Position numbers and translations under genes: made by a program. Shown piece by piece: positions 11,586 to 24,341 of a stretch of DNA of 64,000 nt. The notes beneath the pieces were generated by a model that was not told the DNA's origin, did no database searches, and saw only the letters and a list, made by a program, of their open reading frames with translations. Position 1 is the stretch's first letter; each line of letters starts with the position of its first letter. The DNA lies in assembly GCA_027627225.1 (NCBI GenBank), contig CM051036.1, forward strand, positions 41,363,926 through 41,427,925, in the 5' to 3' direction. The stretch comes from Congeria kusceri (lineage: Eukaryota; Mollusca; Bivalvia; Myida; Dreissenidae).

Positions 11586-13339
11586 TTGACAATTATCCTT
11601 CTAAAAACAATAATGAGGTGTTTGTGTGTATCTTTGGTGGTGTACGGCGATGGTTTCTTACCTTCAATAAAGTGAAAAATTAAACTATAAATATTTAGTT
11701 TCAACAAAATTATGTAACCAAGCATGTACATTTTTATTATTAAACAACACATAAATTGCAAATTCTTCTTTAACACACACTTTGCAAATGTAATAACGTC
11801 ATCAGTGGAAAAATAAATGTAGCCTTTACATTAAATTTCGTTGACTGTTTTTATGAACAGCTCGAAAATTCTACTACGTGAAAGTGCGCCTATTTGACAT
11901 GTCATTTTGTCTACCCTCTCTAAAATTTACCACACCATCAGATGAAAATGTTTATTTCAAAGCGTTTATTTGCATAGCAATGTATTGCATACAGTATAAT
12001 TCGTACAGTCTTCACCTAAACTATACACAATTAGCAAGGACAACAATGTTGCGACATAAATTCCGTATGTCTGAATACCTAGGTGTTCAGAATACAGTAG
12101 AATCGTGAGCCCTCCACTGCTCGTGGTCTCTGGCTGCTATTTCCCGTAGAGGTTTTTTTCTGATTATTCTGTGTAGACCTTTCATTCTTGTGTATTTATA
12201 TATCAAATAACTTGCAAGTGTGCAGAGATATCTGTATGGTTGCACAAACGTGAAATGTTTCTGCAATAAATGCAGGCCTTTCTCCACGACCCAAAATCCA
12301 ACAGATCGTTAAATTCTTGGTGTGGCTACTCATTTTCAACGTAAACATCTGTTAACAACAGTTTAATAAAAGTTAATGCATACATTCATTATTTTGAGAC
12401 CTCGCTTGGGATGGCAAATGGGGTGGGTGGGGTCAAGGTCACTGTTACTAAAATAGGAAAACAGCTCCCTCTCAATATTTTTCTTGTTTGTAGTGATAAA
12501 GGCCCATAACTCTGACAAAGCGGTTTAATAGTCGAGGCAGTGGCCCGAGGCAGCTCTTGTTATGTTTTATTCTAATACTGTTGTTCACAGTCTTAAATAT
12601 AGGAATAGTAAAAATCTGTTCGGGCAGCAAGTTAAAATAATGACCTGTATGTATGAAAGGGCAAGAATGCTCAAGAATGGTGGAAAAGATGGAAATCAAA
12701 AAATACAGTTGCAATAAAAAAACACAACATAAATGTTCAGAGCTGGCTTCAAATGTCTTCTAAACAAACAAGTATGTCAGGCACTGCAGTATTCAGTATT
12801 TTCACTACATTTTATAAATGTGGGTGCATCCGTTCCATATGGAAATTATAAGTAACATCTGATTTAAAATTGGTCGTTTCATAAAAACTGAGGGTGTCAT
12901 TGATACAACTGGGGGTATCGTACTCCCAAATACAGGTTTTTAGGACAAACTGAATATTTATAACAAATTGTCACTATGTAGACCACTCTGTGTGTCTTTA
13001 GGTGAATTTAATCATTGATAACCATTGTCTACCAATCATTGTTAAATGGTTAATCACTATGTGTTTATTGGAGATGTCATGTTTGGACAGTTCTGTCAGT
13101 CACCAATATGTCAGTAACCAAATTATTTTGAAGGAACTACATTGATAATATAATTTAATTATAACAGTTAAATGTTATAGTTAAACATTTGTTAAATATT
13201 TTAATATCTCAATTTATATTATGTAAAATAGGAAAGAAAGAAGAAATCATGTGTTATTTCTGGTAGATTGAATTTACCTGTTACCAATTGCCCCTGTGGA
13301 CCAGTATTGCGTTGCATACATATGTGTTGAATTCTTTTT
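11586..13339. other. Spacer, nothing recognised
   Basis: No array, RNA gene or convincing exon. A lone GGTCAAGGTCACTG word at 12430-12445 is likely a stray repeat fragment. Confidence 0.45.
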
Positions 13340-14380
13340 TTGAGTATGCCCCTCTTGGAAGATGCCGGGCTATGTTGCGTTGCAAATGTCGGTCAGTGTG
13401 TCCATCAGTATCTCGGTAGACCAAACTTTGTCCGGGCAGTAACTACAAAACCCTTAGGCATAGGTTCTTCAAATTTGGTAGGTAGGTTACTTATGACTAG
13501 TAGACAATCCCTATTGATATTGGAGTCAGTGGGTTAAAGGTCAAAGCCACACTAAACTAAAGATAAAAAAACTACATTTATTGTAAATGCTTTAGGGCGA
13601 TAACGAAGCCACCCATGGGTCTAGGCTCTTTAAATTTAGTTGGTTGGTTGGTCAAAACTAGTAGAGGATCACTATTTATTTTGGGTCAAAGGTCAAGATC
13701 AAATTGACCAAAAGATGATTATATAACAACCAATGACAGTAAAATCTTGTATGGGCAATTACTTTGCAACCCTTAGGCCTAGATTATTAAAACCTGATAG
13801 GTATGATTTTCATTAGTAGTAGAAGATTCCCATTGATTATTGGTTACTTTGGTCAAAGGTATGGTCAAACTGACCAAAGATAAAAAAAACTCATAATATT
13901 GAATTCTTGTCAAACCTTGTCCAGGCAGTAACTACAAAACCATTTGGCTTACGTTCTTCAAACTTAGTAGGTGGGTGTTCATGACATGTTGATGATATCT
14001 CTTGATGTTGGGGTCCTTGTGTCAAAGGTCAAAGTCAAACCAGCCAAAAGATAATTAAAAACACACTCGCTAATGATTAAAGGTTGTCTAGGCATTAAGT
14101 TTATTAAACTTGGTAGATAGCTTGATCATTACTAGCAACGGATCCCAATTGACCATTGGGTCGAAGATGAAGCCCAAAATTACCAAAAGATTAAAAACTG
14201 ACCAATAGATCCAAAACTTTCTTTGGGCAATGCCGACAGAACTCTTATACATAGGTTCGTAAAATATCATAGGTAGGTTGTTTATGACTACAAGTATCTC
14301 TATTGATTATTGAGTCATAGGGTCAAAGGCTGAGGTCAAACAGACAAATAGTTGATTAAAACTTGTTTCATTACAATTTT
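13340..14380 (+). repeat. Tandem-core element, about six units of 160 bp
   Basis: The leader GCCCCTCTTGGAAGATGCCG and TTGCAAATGTCGGTC is followed by units marked by CCTTAGGCCTAGGTTCTTCA-like phrases near 13450, 13607, 13770, 13932, 14086 and 14240. Each has a GGTCATGACTAGTAGA and GGGTCAAAGGTCAAGGTCAA segment. The leader and units are shared with 16085-17260, so the two are copies of one family 2.7 kb apart in the same orientation. A homopolymer run of 11 or more G follows near 14416. Confidence 0.8.
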
Positions 14381-16084
14381 GTACAGACTGAGACATTGTT
14401 TGGACCTAAAGTTTGGGGGGGGGGGGGCATACCTGTTTTACAAACAGTTCTTATTAAGTGTTTTTTTCACATTTGGTTTTAAGCAGATTATTTAAATATC
14501 TTGTGTCAATTTTAGGTTGTCCCATGCAACACAGGTGCACAAAAGAAACATGAAAGAGCCTTAGAGGTGACACATAATGTAAGCTGGCAAAAATGTGCTT
14601 CATAATAGAGTATGTAAAAGCTTAGCACCCTTATGCTTGTCAAAACACTCATGCTCTTATTTTGTTGTAAATGCACAAAATGTTCATATGGTGAACTTAA
14701 AATGTTGTCGGGTTTAGGTCCTCAAAAGACCTATTACATTTAACAAGTTAATTGGTCAAGTTTTCTCAACAGTCTCTGAGCATTCTTTCTCGTTTCTCAC
14801 TTCTTTGAAAATTAAATGTGAACAACTATATGCCGCATATACATTTTACCATTGTTTATTTAAAAAGATGATTATGTTTACCAATGTTTGTTACAAATGC
14901 ACTGTAAATGAACAGTGTTTTGAACATGTTATTGTCGAAATACCATTGATGTGCCTCTTTAACACTATTGAGCCCTCATGTTTCAATTGATTAACTCAAA
15001 TCCAAATTCATTGCTTAGATAGTATCTTGAGGACCTTTAATAACTGGTCAAGTATTTTTGAAAACATAGCTCAGTAGGTCATACTTCAAGAAGCTTCTTC
15101 AGTACCTAGCAGCTTCATTTTAAATCAGAATTCAGCTCCAAACTTCATCAGACTAAAGTCCTTAACTGAAATTTGGTTAGGTTTGAGAATAAGTTATGTG
15201 GGGTGAAAACTATGTTACTGGATTATTTAACATGTAAGACTTGTTAATACCCAAGAAGCATCAATCATGATATAATCAGGCTATAATTTGTTGCTTCCAG
15301 GTTAATTGGCATAATACTGGTAGATAATGTTTGATGCATGAACAATTGTTTGTTCTGGCAACTTCAGTCTGAACATATTCCAGCACAGGGGTGTTACTGG
15401 CTAACAGCATTACTGATATTAAATTCGGCTACACATGTGTCTGTACATGATGGTGTTTTCTTTACAAAGTGTGTTTTCTCTTTTTTACCTGTTATATAAA
15501 ATTCATTTTATGTATGTATGCAAGTAAAACCAACTTAATATGAATTTGATATTAGAATATATAGTTTAAAGGCTGTATTTTAAAATGTTTTCAATGTACA
15601 TATACCATGAATATGTATGAATGGTAACCTGCATCATTTTGATACATTGGGGTACCTGCAACTGATCAATAGTTGCAGTTAGAAACAAGACAGTATCTAC
15701 TATTGACATAGCACTGACATGTCACATGTATCATTGAAAATTATGTTAATTGTGACTATGTCTAATTTTGTCTTATTAAAAGAATAACACTTTGTTGATT
15801 TACAGAAATCCATATATGCGGTAGACTCTAAAGACATATTTATAGGTACAACTTTTTAACTGTAATAAATACAGCCTACTCACTTATCCAAGAGTTCACC
15901 TTATATATGATGAAGTGCTCATTTATCTTTCACTAGTATGCTTTTGATCAATTTTGGGGGAGAAATTGCAAATATTTTTACACATGTGTTTGCAGTGACT
16001 GGGCAGTAGAAGGTCAAGGGCAGACTACATTGACAGTGTCCTGCACCAAGGTATGGGCTGGTCAACACTGAAATCACTTGATTA
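14381..16084. other. Unique spacer
   Basis: Apart from the G run at about 14415-14428 there is no recognisable feature. Open frames of about 60 codons (for example 14805-14990) show no protein signal. Confidence 0.45.
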
Positions 16085-17260
16085 TTATGCCCCTTTTTAA
16101 AAAGCGGGAGTATATTGCTTTGCAAATGTCGGTCGGTGTGTCCGTTGGTCCGCCTGTCAATAGACCTAGCCATATGTTGTCCAGGCAATAACTATAGAAC
16201 CCTTAGGCCTAAGTTTTTGAAACTTGCAAGGAAGGTTGGTTATGACTTCTACAGGTTCCTTATTGATTATGCTTCAGTGGGGCAAAGGTCAAGATCAAAT
16301 TGATAAAAAGTTCAAAAAAAATTAATGACCAATAATCGTAAAAGCTTGGCGTGGCAATAAATTAGCAACCTTTAAGACTTGGTTCTTACAACTTGGTAAG
16401 TAGGTTGGTCATGACTAGTAAAAGGTCCGTATTGATAGTGGGGTCCTTAGGTCCAAGGTCATGGTCAAATTGACCAAAATATGATAAAATAAATCATCCA
16501 ATAATTGTAAAACCTTGTCCGGACAATAAATTTTTAACCCCTGGAGTTGGGTTCTTAAAACCTGATAGGTGGGTTGGTCATGACCAGTAGAGTATCTCTA
16601 TTGATTAGTGGGTTTTGGCGTAAAAAGTCAAGGTCAAACCGACCAAAGATTATAAGATTATATAAAACAACATTGAATAATTGTCAAACATTGTATGGGC
16701 AAAAACTACAGAAACCTTGGCCTAGGTTCTTCATACCTAGGTATGTAGGTTGGTTATGAAATGTAGAGATTCTCTAATGATTTTGGGCTTCTGAGGTCAG
16801 AGGTCAGTGTCAAAATCATTTCATAATTGTAATAGCTTGGCCAGGCACTTGGGCCTAAATTATTTGGTCATTGATTGGTAATTACTTGCAGATGATCCCA
16901 TTTGACTATTGGGTAAATAGGATCAAACGACAATGTCAAAATGACAGAAACTTGTGGAAACTGACAAACAGACGTAAAACTGATCAACAGATGCATAACA
17001 TTTACCAGGCTGAAAAATACAGAACTCTTAGGTTCTTTAAACTTGTAGGTAGGCTGGTCTTGACAAAAAATCCATATTGATGATTGTGTCCTAGGGTCAA
17101 AGGCCAAGGTCAAACTGATCAATGGTTGCCAAACATTGTCCAAACACTGTCCAGGCAATACCTATTAGAACTCTTATGCTAGGGTTTGTAAAATGTATTA
17201 GGTAGATGGGTTATGACAACAAGTAGAAAAAAGTTCAAACTGACGAAAAGATGACAAAAA
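16085..17260 (+). repeat. Second copy of the 13340 family, about seven units
   Basis: The leader TATGCCCCTTTTTAAAAAGC and TTGCAAATGTCGGTCGGTGT is nearly the same as the one at 13340. Units of about 165 bp then repeat CCTTAGGCCTAAG, GGTTGGTCATGACTAGTA, GGTCAAGGTCAAACTGACC and AATTGTAAAACCTTGTC. The array is more degenerate towards 17260. Confidence 0.8.
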
Positions 17261-18881
17261 AACAACACATGGACAATCTTTAAAAATATCCATTTTTACA
17301 TGTAATAAGCCATGACATAGCACTGAGTTGCTAATGCCAAAATGATAATGGCTCCTCATATGCTAATAATTAAAACCACAATGGGCTTCTTTCAACCCAA
17401 GATCTGTTCCTATTGAAAGTGGGACAGAATCTTGTGACTCAACTCATATAGTTCAAGGTCTTCAATGGCCCATATGTTAACATTTCATAGGACAGTGCGT
17501 GTGCTTATTCTGTTGACAGGAAGTGTTAAGTCAATTTCACGTTTTCTTCTTCTTAGGGAGAAAAACTGCGTCCTAAAAGATTTAGGAATACTAGTCACAA
17601 ATGTTCATCTTGGATATGGCTGTGTATTGCTAACAAAATGCCAGCTTTATCTTAAATAATATAACAATGTGTATGTTATTTGTGTTGCCCCTGGGATTCT
17701 TGTTCTTTGGCATGAACATTGTTTTTCAGTACAAACCCATTGCTTTAAGAATTAAATACATGTATGTCTGTTGTATGGTACAAAGTTGTTCAGTGTTGGT
17801 TGGTCTGAATATGAACAAATTTTTGTGTAGACTATCTAGTAAAATCCTAGGTCAAAGAAATACATTTGCTGATTAAAAAAATTGCAATATTTCCAAAGTT
17901 TGTTTTGTTCTTGTCCAAGTTTTACAGATCATATGATTTTACTAGGGGAAAATTTACTAAACTTTGTATGATTGTTCCTTGCACGGTGTGTTACCAGACT
18001 TTTTCAGTTCCGTGTAATATATGGAAAACTCAAGTTGTTATGATAAATAAAAGCTGAGCTTGTAAGGAACCACTGGTCATGTATGAACCTCTACCAAATC
18101 CATTTAAATCACTTTGATCCCATAACATAGTCACTAGTGGACTGGGCTGTTTCAAGAAACATGTACTAGGGCTTTATTGAAAACTTCTATGTTCGTGTTA
18201 ACCTCAACTCTAACAGGTTTTTAACTACCATATTTATTGCCTTATTTATAAAAGAAGAGCCACTCTAGACCTGGGTGGGGGTGATCTTTTTAATATTATA
18301 AGATGTAATGAGACATAGCAACTTCTGTAAAATCGAAAATCATGGAAGCAATTAGAACAAATGTATTGTTTACTTCTTTACCCCAAGCCAGATGCTCCTG
18401 TTACAGGCTATTACTGAGTGGTCAGGGAAATGGTATACACCATTCAAAGGTTGAATTTCCCGTTGTGTATAGCAAAAATATTTACGCATTTCACAGAAAA
18501 CGTCAAATGTTACCTTGACCTTAAAAAGGCCTCGGCGGTGTCTGATACTACCCTCACAATAATTTTAAATTTTTGTTATTGCTTTCATGCATAAACAATT
18601 GTGTATGACATTTTAATTAATCTGCATGTCGTGAATAGCTTAGTTGTCAATTATGTTGATTATTTGCATTGTTGTTGTGTGTTATGTATGTGATTTTCGA
18701 TATAATTGCGATAAAAGTAACATTTTATTACAACAAATAAAGTGCTACATATATATGTTTTTCTTTCAGTGTTTTTTGCGACGGGTGTTTGCAGTTCACG
18801 AGAAGCCAGTCACCTGTGTGTTACAATGATCTGTATGCTGAAAAGAAATAAATTTATTGTTGATGTTATTATGTTTGAGTT
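17261..18881. other. Unique spacer left of the LTR element
   Basis: No repeat periodicity or convincing exon. Several open frames of 60-70 codons (17465, 17667, 17866, 18644) lack protein-like composition or splice context. Confidence 0.45.
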
Positions 18882-18886
18882 CTATT

Positions 18887-19001
18887 TGTAGTATTAATGA
18901 AGACAAACGATGCTGATGTTTAAGGTGTCTATTGTACAGAGGCTACGCGCAGGTAGCTCATGCATGCTGGAATACTAGTATCAAGTTACACTACTACAAC
19001 A
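18887..19001 (-). repeat. 3' LTR of the minus-strand element
   Basis: This 115-bp copy shares CATCAGCATCGTT, TAAACATCAGCATC-type and ATACTAGTATTCCAGCATGC segments with 24788-24915. It differs by scattered substitutions and a small deletion. It ends ACTACA directly against the CTATT target duplication. Confidence 0.85.
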
Positions 19002-19011
19002 TCTCCCTTCC
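19002..19011 (-). promoter_or_regulatory. Polypurine tract
   Basis: The minus strand reads GGAAGGGAGA directly upstream of the 3' LTR start (TGTTGTAG). This is the expected plus-strand primer of reverse transcription and fixes the 3' LTR boundary. Confidence 0.75.
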
Positions 19012-19199
19012 AAGGTAAGCTACTACTTGACTAGAGAGTTAATAAATCGGGAGGTTTTGAAACTCGACCCAAACGTGTTATGTAATGTTCGTTATCGTCT
19101 CTGCCTTGAGTTGACCTCTGAAACACAGCACTATCGCTTTCCTCTACCTGTTGCGTTTGGGAATTAATTTCCTAGTCGTTCTGCTCAACTGTTCCCGAT

Positions 19200-19451
19200 A
19201 TAGGATTACTTAATAAATGACGCCTATTGCGGCGTATCAGTCCGTCCTCTGTTTCAACCTTGTTTGACCTCGGAAATCCAGCGCTCGATTCAACAATGCC
19301 GTATTTGTTTGATCTTTAATGAACAGGCGAGAGCAATCAGGCAAATTATGTTTCGGTTTAGCTTTATGCCGCGAGTCAAAAACACGTTTATGCTTTATTC
19401 TATTTTGACCTTGAACTGCCTGACTGATTTTAAGTTTGGCCATTTGGGGTG
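19200..19451 (-). pseudogene. Integrase C-terminal tail remnant
   Basis: Past the stop at 19452 the sequence remains recognisable in shifted frames: a WPNLKS-like segment, FDSRHKAKP, and at about 19200-19262 VETEDGLIRRNRRHLL. The last is the usual gypsy end motif (RRNRRHL). Frames change at least once. Confidence 0.65.
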
Positions 19452-19964
19452 CTAAGATTCCGGCTTAACAGGGACTGACGATTGCAGTTTCCTACCCATA
19501 AGTACATCTGCTGGGCTGTAACCATTATGTAATGGTGTAGTTCTGTATGCTAGTAGCGCTAAATAGGGATCGTCAAACTTTTTTAACATGTCCTTTATTG
19601 TTATAACAGAACGCTCTGCTAGTCCGTTGCTCTGAGGCAGTTTTGGGCTACTAGTCCGATGCTCGAATCCATATTCTTGACTGAATTGTTTGAAGGTAAC
19701 CGAACTATAAAACGACCCGTTGTCGGACATAACTACTTCCGGGATAACATGTCTCGCAAATATTGACTTCATATGACTTATAACTGTATCGGATTTGGAG
19801 TTTGACATTTGTGCCATCTCGATATATCGCGAAAAGTAATGCACCACTAAGATATAAGGACGTCCTTTGAAGTCAAACAGGTCCGTTGCTACGCGCTGAA
19901 ATGGAGCCTCTGGAAATTCTTGTGGAATTAGCGGTTCCGCTTGATCGCTCGCGTGTTCGATACA
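19452..19964 (-). pseudogene. Integrase catalytic core (DD35E retained)
   Basis: In the frame that continues from the zinc domain the core reads RVATDLFDFKGRP (first Asp), VVMSDNGSFYSS (second Asp) and PQSNGLAERSV (Glu). The second Asp and the Glu are separated by exactly 35 residues, so the catalytic triad is intact although the gene around it is broken. The core ends in YRTTPLHNGYSPADVLMGRK. It would catalyse insertion of element cDNA. Confidence 0.88.
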
Positions 19965-20459
19965 CTACTTTTGACACGTTCGAACAGCTTTCTCCAGTGC
20001 TGTACTAATTCACACCCACCAAATGGATTGTTTCGCACGCTCCGTACATTTTGTGATGCACTGGTGACCCTCGTGTAGCCTATCAATCATTTCCGATTGT
20101 AGTATTTCCGGGATAATTAGACGAGTACCCTTCAGTAACAGACCCTTCTGTAACATAATATCCCCACGGTATTCCCAGTGCCGTTGAATTTGACCTTTAA
20201 ATGCGGATTTCTCAGGCCCACCGTGTTTACAGAACTCCACTAATTGAGAACATACCGCATCCTGCTCATAGTGCGACTTAATTTGTTCAAGTCGGTTACC
20301 ACACGCCGGTAGACCGCTACTTACCATTTGAACAAACGCGCCTGATTTCGCGAGCATTTCATCACTTTCCGTATCGGACGTTGCGACCCGTGGCGCACGT
20401 GACAAGCAGTCATCTGTAACTATTTTGCTTCCCATTGTGTAAACAATCTCTGAAGTCAT
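19965..20459 (-). pseudogene. Integrase N-terminal zinc domain (broken)
   Basis: After the RNase H to integrase linker (DDCLSRAP) the frame reaches the H-H part of the zinc finger (RLHEGHQ) and IWWV. A TGA at 20010-20012 interrupts it. Seven further codons past the second half of the domain lies TCQK, then a TAG at 19965-19967 directly before the second cysteine. The two stops sit in one frame that continues into the catalytic core at lower coordinates. Confidence 0.82.
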
Positions 20460-20828
20460 ATCGCATTAGTCTCCTGTGAAATCTTTGTATTCTAGGTAAC
20501 AACTCGGTCAGATGTTTAGTACTTAACAGTGGTACTAACGGCTTATGATCCGTTTCCAGTACAAATCTCGACCCTATCAAGTAATTTTGTAATTTTTCGC
20601 AAACCCATGTCAATGCTAGACATTCGTTTTCAATCTGTGCATACCTCAGCTCGGTTTCATTTAAGGAACGTGATGCAAAAGCAACAGGTTTCCAGGTATC
20701 GCTGTGTTTTTTACATAACACGCCGCCTAGCCCATACGAAAAGCTGTATGCGGAAACAAGCGTTTCTCGTTTGGGGTCATATTGCGCGGGAACTCCCGGA
20801 GAACTGAGTTCTATTTTAATCCTTTCAC
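20452..20828 (-). pseudogene. RNase H domain of pol
   Basis: The minus strand encodes IKIELSSPGVPAQYDP, then VSAYSFSYGLGGVLC, AFASRSLNETELRYAQIENE and LETDHKPLVPLLSTKHL. These are the hallmarks of a gypsy RNase H. The first catalytic Asp, normally in SADAS, is Tyr here (VSAYSFS). The Glu in IENE and the Asp in LETDHKPL remain. A frameshift near 20455 separates it from integrase. Function: removal of the RNA strand during reverse transcription; not functional here. Confidence 0.85.
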
Positions 20829-21296
20829 GGTTACACATGCGCAAATAAATTCGTTCTTTGTTACATAAATCAGAGTTTGATCTCACTTTTCACCATGACC
20901 AAGCTACTTTCCAATATATCACCATACATTGTTGGAAAGATAAGGACATAACCTTTTGAAAAAACAGCATGTCAAAAAATTCTATGCTTTGTAACTCGAA
21001 ATATTTACCTTTGAAAAAACACACCGGTTTTAACGGGCATGGAGGCTGCCATTTTGCGCATGAATACATGGGCCAAACGTTATGAAGCTGGGAACCATTA
21101 GACAAACGTAGTGCAAAAAAACAGCTTTTTTCTTATTGCTTACATATATACCTTTAAAATGATACCAAAACATATCATTTAAACTGTATTTTACAAATTA
21201 TATGCATCATGCACTCGACCATATGTGCTTATTATCTAACTGACAGCTAACTGTAACACTGAGGATGTGACTTCCGTTTTGGGGTAATTAGACCTT
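20829..21296. mobile_element. MITE-like element copy A, inside the LTR element
   Basis: This 468-bp sequence begins GGTTACACATGCGCAAATAA and ends CGTTTTGGGGTAATTAGACC plus TT. Near full-length and internally deleted copies occur at 33975-34426 and 36065-36161 with the same ends, so the ends are those of a mobile unit. Imperfect termini AAGGTTAC and AAGGTCTAATTAC (reverse complement of the right end) suggest a weak inverted repeat. It abuts the RNase H coding remnant at about 20828, so it inserted into the retrotransposon. Confidence 0.75.
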
Positions 21297-22139
21297 CAAA
21301 CGCGTGATCTTGAAGCGCCCCAGAACCAAGAGTTGTCCCTCTTCAGCAAATCCCTCAACGGCTGCGACAAAGACCATATCGACAAGTGGTCACATGGTCT
21401 GTTCTAGGTAAACATGCTATCTTGCAGCTGAACTCTGTACGTGTTTTCAATAGCAATACACTGACCAGCTTTCATGTGAAGGCTTTGCTGGTAATTAGCA
21501 CTGATAGGCCCAGATAAAGATCCTAATAAATAAACAATTAGCACACCAAAATGAATTTGTAACACATAATTATTCACTATTCAATACTCTGTGCATTAAT
21601 ACTCTGCAATTCGGTCTTAAACTAAAGTCGAAATGGCATCTTAAAGTTCTGCAGAGCGGACTAAAAAACTAAATGGGATTCCCAAGTTATTCTCTATCAT
21701 TCAAATTAAATTGTTGACTACATAAAACAAAATGGAAAAAATAGACCGTTCAATAAAGGGTGTAATTTATTTGTGAACAGTTACAGACACAAAAGTTTTG
21801 TTTGTAAGACAGTTGACCAGTTTCACATTAAAGCAGTGTTGGAGAAGTCAAAGAAAAAATGAGAAATCACATGAATTGTCAACGGCAATTTATTTGTCAG
21901 ACGGGCTGTCGTCAGTGGACAATGCAGCAGTATTGCGTGGTATATAATAACATTAATAGTTATTTAACAATGATAGTTTGTATACCAAATGACGTTAATA
22001 TTATACATAGTGTATATTCGTTTTTTTAAATGTCCGAGTCTTTGTTTATTTATCCAGGATGTATAATAGGTAAACAAATTAATGTGTCGTTAAAAACCGT
22101 TCTTATCGTTGTCGACTCTATGAATTTAATACGAATTTT

Positions 22140-22170
<31 letters not shown>

Positions 22171-23112
22171 TTATCATTATCATCATCAATCATCTTTATC
22201 ATCCGATTCATTGATGTCATAATAAAGCAACATAGAAAACAGTTCTTAGATTTTATTTCGAATCATTTACTTTGTCATACATTTATTAATAGTAAAACAG
22301 ATCTATACACTTCAAACATCAAAACAGACACCCAATACACAAAGCAATCTGACAATTTAATAAACAGGTTAATGAACGAGAATACTTTGAGATTAATCGC
22401 GAAACACATAGAATATATACCTGTGCTCATTTTTGTTTGTTATATTGAGCGAATAAATGCTTTAAAGTCGGCATGAAAAATGTTGTTGTTAATGCACCGC
22501 TAATTAAAGGAATGAAATTAAATTAATAGTAACACCTTAACCGCATAATGCACCATACATTGTTCAAACATTTGTCTCAAATTAGCGTCAGTGTGAAAAT
22601 ATCGGTCTCCAATAAGCCTCAGTTTAGCTCCCAAATAATGTTACGTACAAACTGCGCAAATATCGGTCTCTTCTTAGGGTCCGTTTACGACTCGATTGTC
22701 ATAGTTTGCTTAATCTGTTATCTCCCACTGCGCATACGGGTATCGATGGTGTTAAATAACACGTCAACGTGTCAAATTAGGTAACTGTGAAAACATAATG
22801 ATCGCGGATTATAGAATTCAACTAATTTTTATGGAGAATTTTTTTTAAATTTCTTTTTTGCCATTCAAATACTCATTTAATATTCGAAATTCGGTCAAGT
22901 ATTCGAATATTCGATTACTCGTTGACATCCCTAATTTAAATGCATTATTATATTTAAACAACATCTTATTCACTCTTATTTACATTTCTGGTGGTGTGTG
23001 TAACCATCTGAATTGCCCTCCTCTACACATCTAACCATTGGGTGACCGGTCAGCAAAAAGATCTCGGAAATACCAACAGACATGTCTTGTACGGATGTTG
23101 GGCAAGCGTGGC
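21297..23112. other. Foreign or deleted segment in place of the RT core
   Basis: About 1.8 kb between the RT start and the RNase H domain shows no RT similarity. It contains a (TCA)n microsatellite at 22143-22190 and a TTCGAATATTCGATTACTCG segment at about 22893-22916. A coding-like stretch of uncertain strand lies at 21289-21407. Whether this is one nested insertion plus a deletion of RT, or several events, cannot be decided here. Confidence 0.5.
22143..22190. repeat. TCA/ATC trinucleotide microsatellite
   Basis: A run of ATC repeats with two TTA interruptions. It produces a serine run in a short plus-strand open frame (22030-22476), which I do not accept as a gene. Confidence 0.85.
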
Positions 23113-23673
23113 CTAAGCCCAATGAGGGTGGGGGGGGGGAGGGGGCAAAATTGAACCTGAACCAGTGAAGAAGTTGACTTTTAGGAGGCTACAACTGACA
23201 GACAACTTCGGAAACAGGTAGCAGTACAGTGCTTTTTGTACGATGCTAGAATAAAACGTGTTTAACTTCGATAAATCGACACAGATTCGTATCTGACCCG
23301 TTTGATTTGGGAGCATTAACCATAGGAGAGCACCATTCTGTTGGTTCTTGAACCTTGGAAATTACGCCTCTCTCTCCATTACCTCTAGTTCCGCTTTCAC
23401 TTTCCCCATTAACGGTACAGGGATTCGCCGCGGCGTTGCGACATAATACGGTCGCGCATCCTGTCTTAATTTAATGACGTACTGCCAATCAGTTTCCCCT
23501 AGCCCGTTAAATAGTTTAGGAAATTTGTCGCGAATTCGGTCATACGAGGTGTCATCGACCGAAGAAATATTTTGGAAATTCTTTACATTAATTAAGGAAA
23601 GTGCCTCTATTTCCGGTCGACCCAGGAGCGCATGCTTCAAACCCTTGACAACATAAATCTCAGAAATACACAT
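23113..23673 (-). pseudogene. Protease-RT linker and start of reverse transcriptase (broken)
   Basis: From 23673 the minus strand encodes the usual linker (GLKHALLGRPEIEAL, then a GLGETDWQYVIKL segment and PRRIPVPL). From about 23316 it encodes the first RT motif, IRICVDLSKLN. The two parts are in different frames. After CVDLSKLN the similarity decays through further frameshifts and is lost at about 23150, next to a run of G bases. No SDD/ADD catalytic motif is found anywhere in the element, so RT is incomplete. Confidence 0.75.
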
Positions 23674-23697
23674 TTTGTCATTGGATTCAAGTACACA

Positions 23698-24159
23698 TTA
23701 AAACTTTTCAGTCACGTTTAAGGGTGTCTCTCCTGCTCCAAACAGTTTTTTGTCTGTCTTACGCAAGTCAACTGCTTTCAAACGTTGGAATCGGTGTTCC
23801 GGTATCACTGTGACGTCAGCTCCAGTATCTATTTTGAATGTTAGCTGCACCTCGTTGGCGTTGAGCGTTGTTCGCCACGCCTGTGAATCTCTGGTCCTCA
23901 CTGTGCCTAGGAAATCATGATTGCATTCCTCGTCTCCGGTTATCTCGGTCACACGTGACCTGCATTGCTTTTTGAAATGTCCCCCCTTCTTGCATTGGTG
24001 ACACGTGCTGTCTCTCGTCGGACAACGTGCTCTTGGGTGGTTGGGTCTAGTGCCACAATGCTGGCCCTCTGAGCCACTGTCTTGCTGGCGTCTGCCCTTC
24101 GTTGACGTCTGCGCAGCCCCGGCTCCTTGATTCTGACGACTGCTCTTGTCGTTTTGCAC
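23698..24159 (-). pseudogene. Nucleocapsid zinc knuckle and aspartic protease
   Basis: A 153-codon open stretch contains a CCHC knuckle, CHQCKKGGHFKKQC (C-x2-C-x4-H-x4-C), which binds RNA. It also has the retropepsin active site, FKIDTGADVTVIP. These are the C-terminus of Gag and the first enzyme of Pol. The frame stops at 23698, just after the protease flap region, and the sequence continues in an overlapping frame downstream. Confidence 0.88.
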
Positions 24160-24341
24160 CCACTCGATCTGTTCTTTTTTAACGAGTTTTTTGTCTTCTT
24201 AGCAACGATTGATGAGCTTTCACGGCTTCTCGTTGCCGGGCCTCATTTATCGCCTTTTGGAGGGTAATGTCAGGGTCTAACTGTAATTTCTTTTACAACC
24301 TGTGGTCCCTCAAGCCTACGACAATTCTGTCACGAATGAGT

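Noticed and set aside
11338..11776. Overlapping 63-104 codon frames on both strands
   Set aside because: Explained by the 34-bp GC-rich degenerate minisatellite.
13340..17260. Regular direct repeats considered as a CRISPR-like array
   Set aside because: Units are about 160 bp, degenerate throughout and without unique spacers. The context is an animal genome.
22030..22476. 148-codon plus-strand frame with a serine run
   Set aside because: The serine run is a TCA microsatellite. The rest is AT-rich with no domain, inside the interrupted LTR element.
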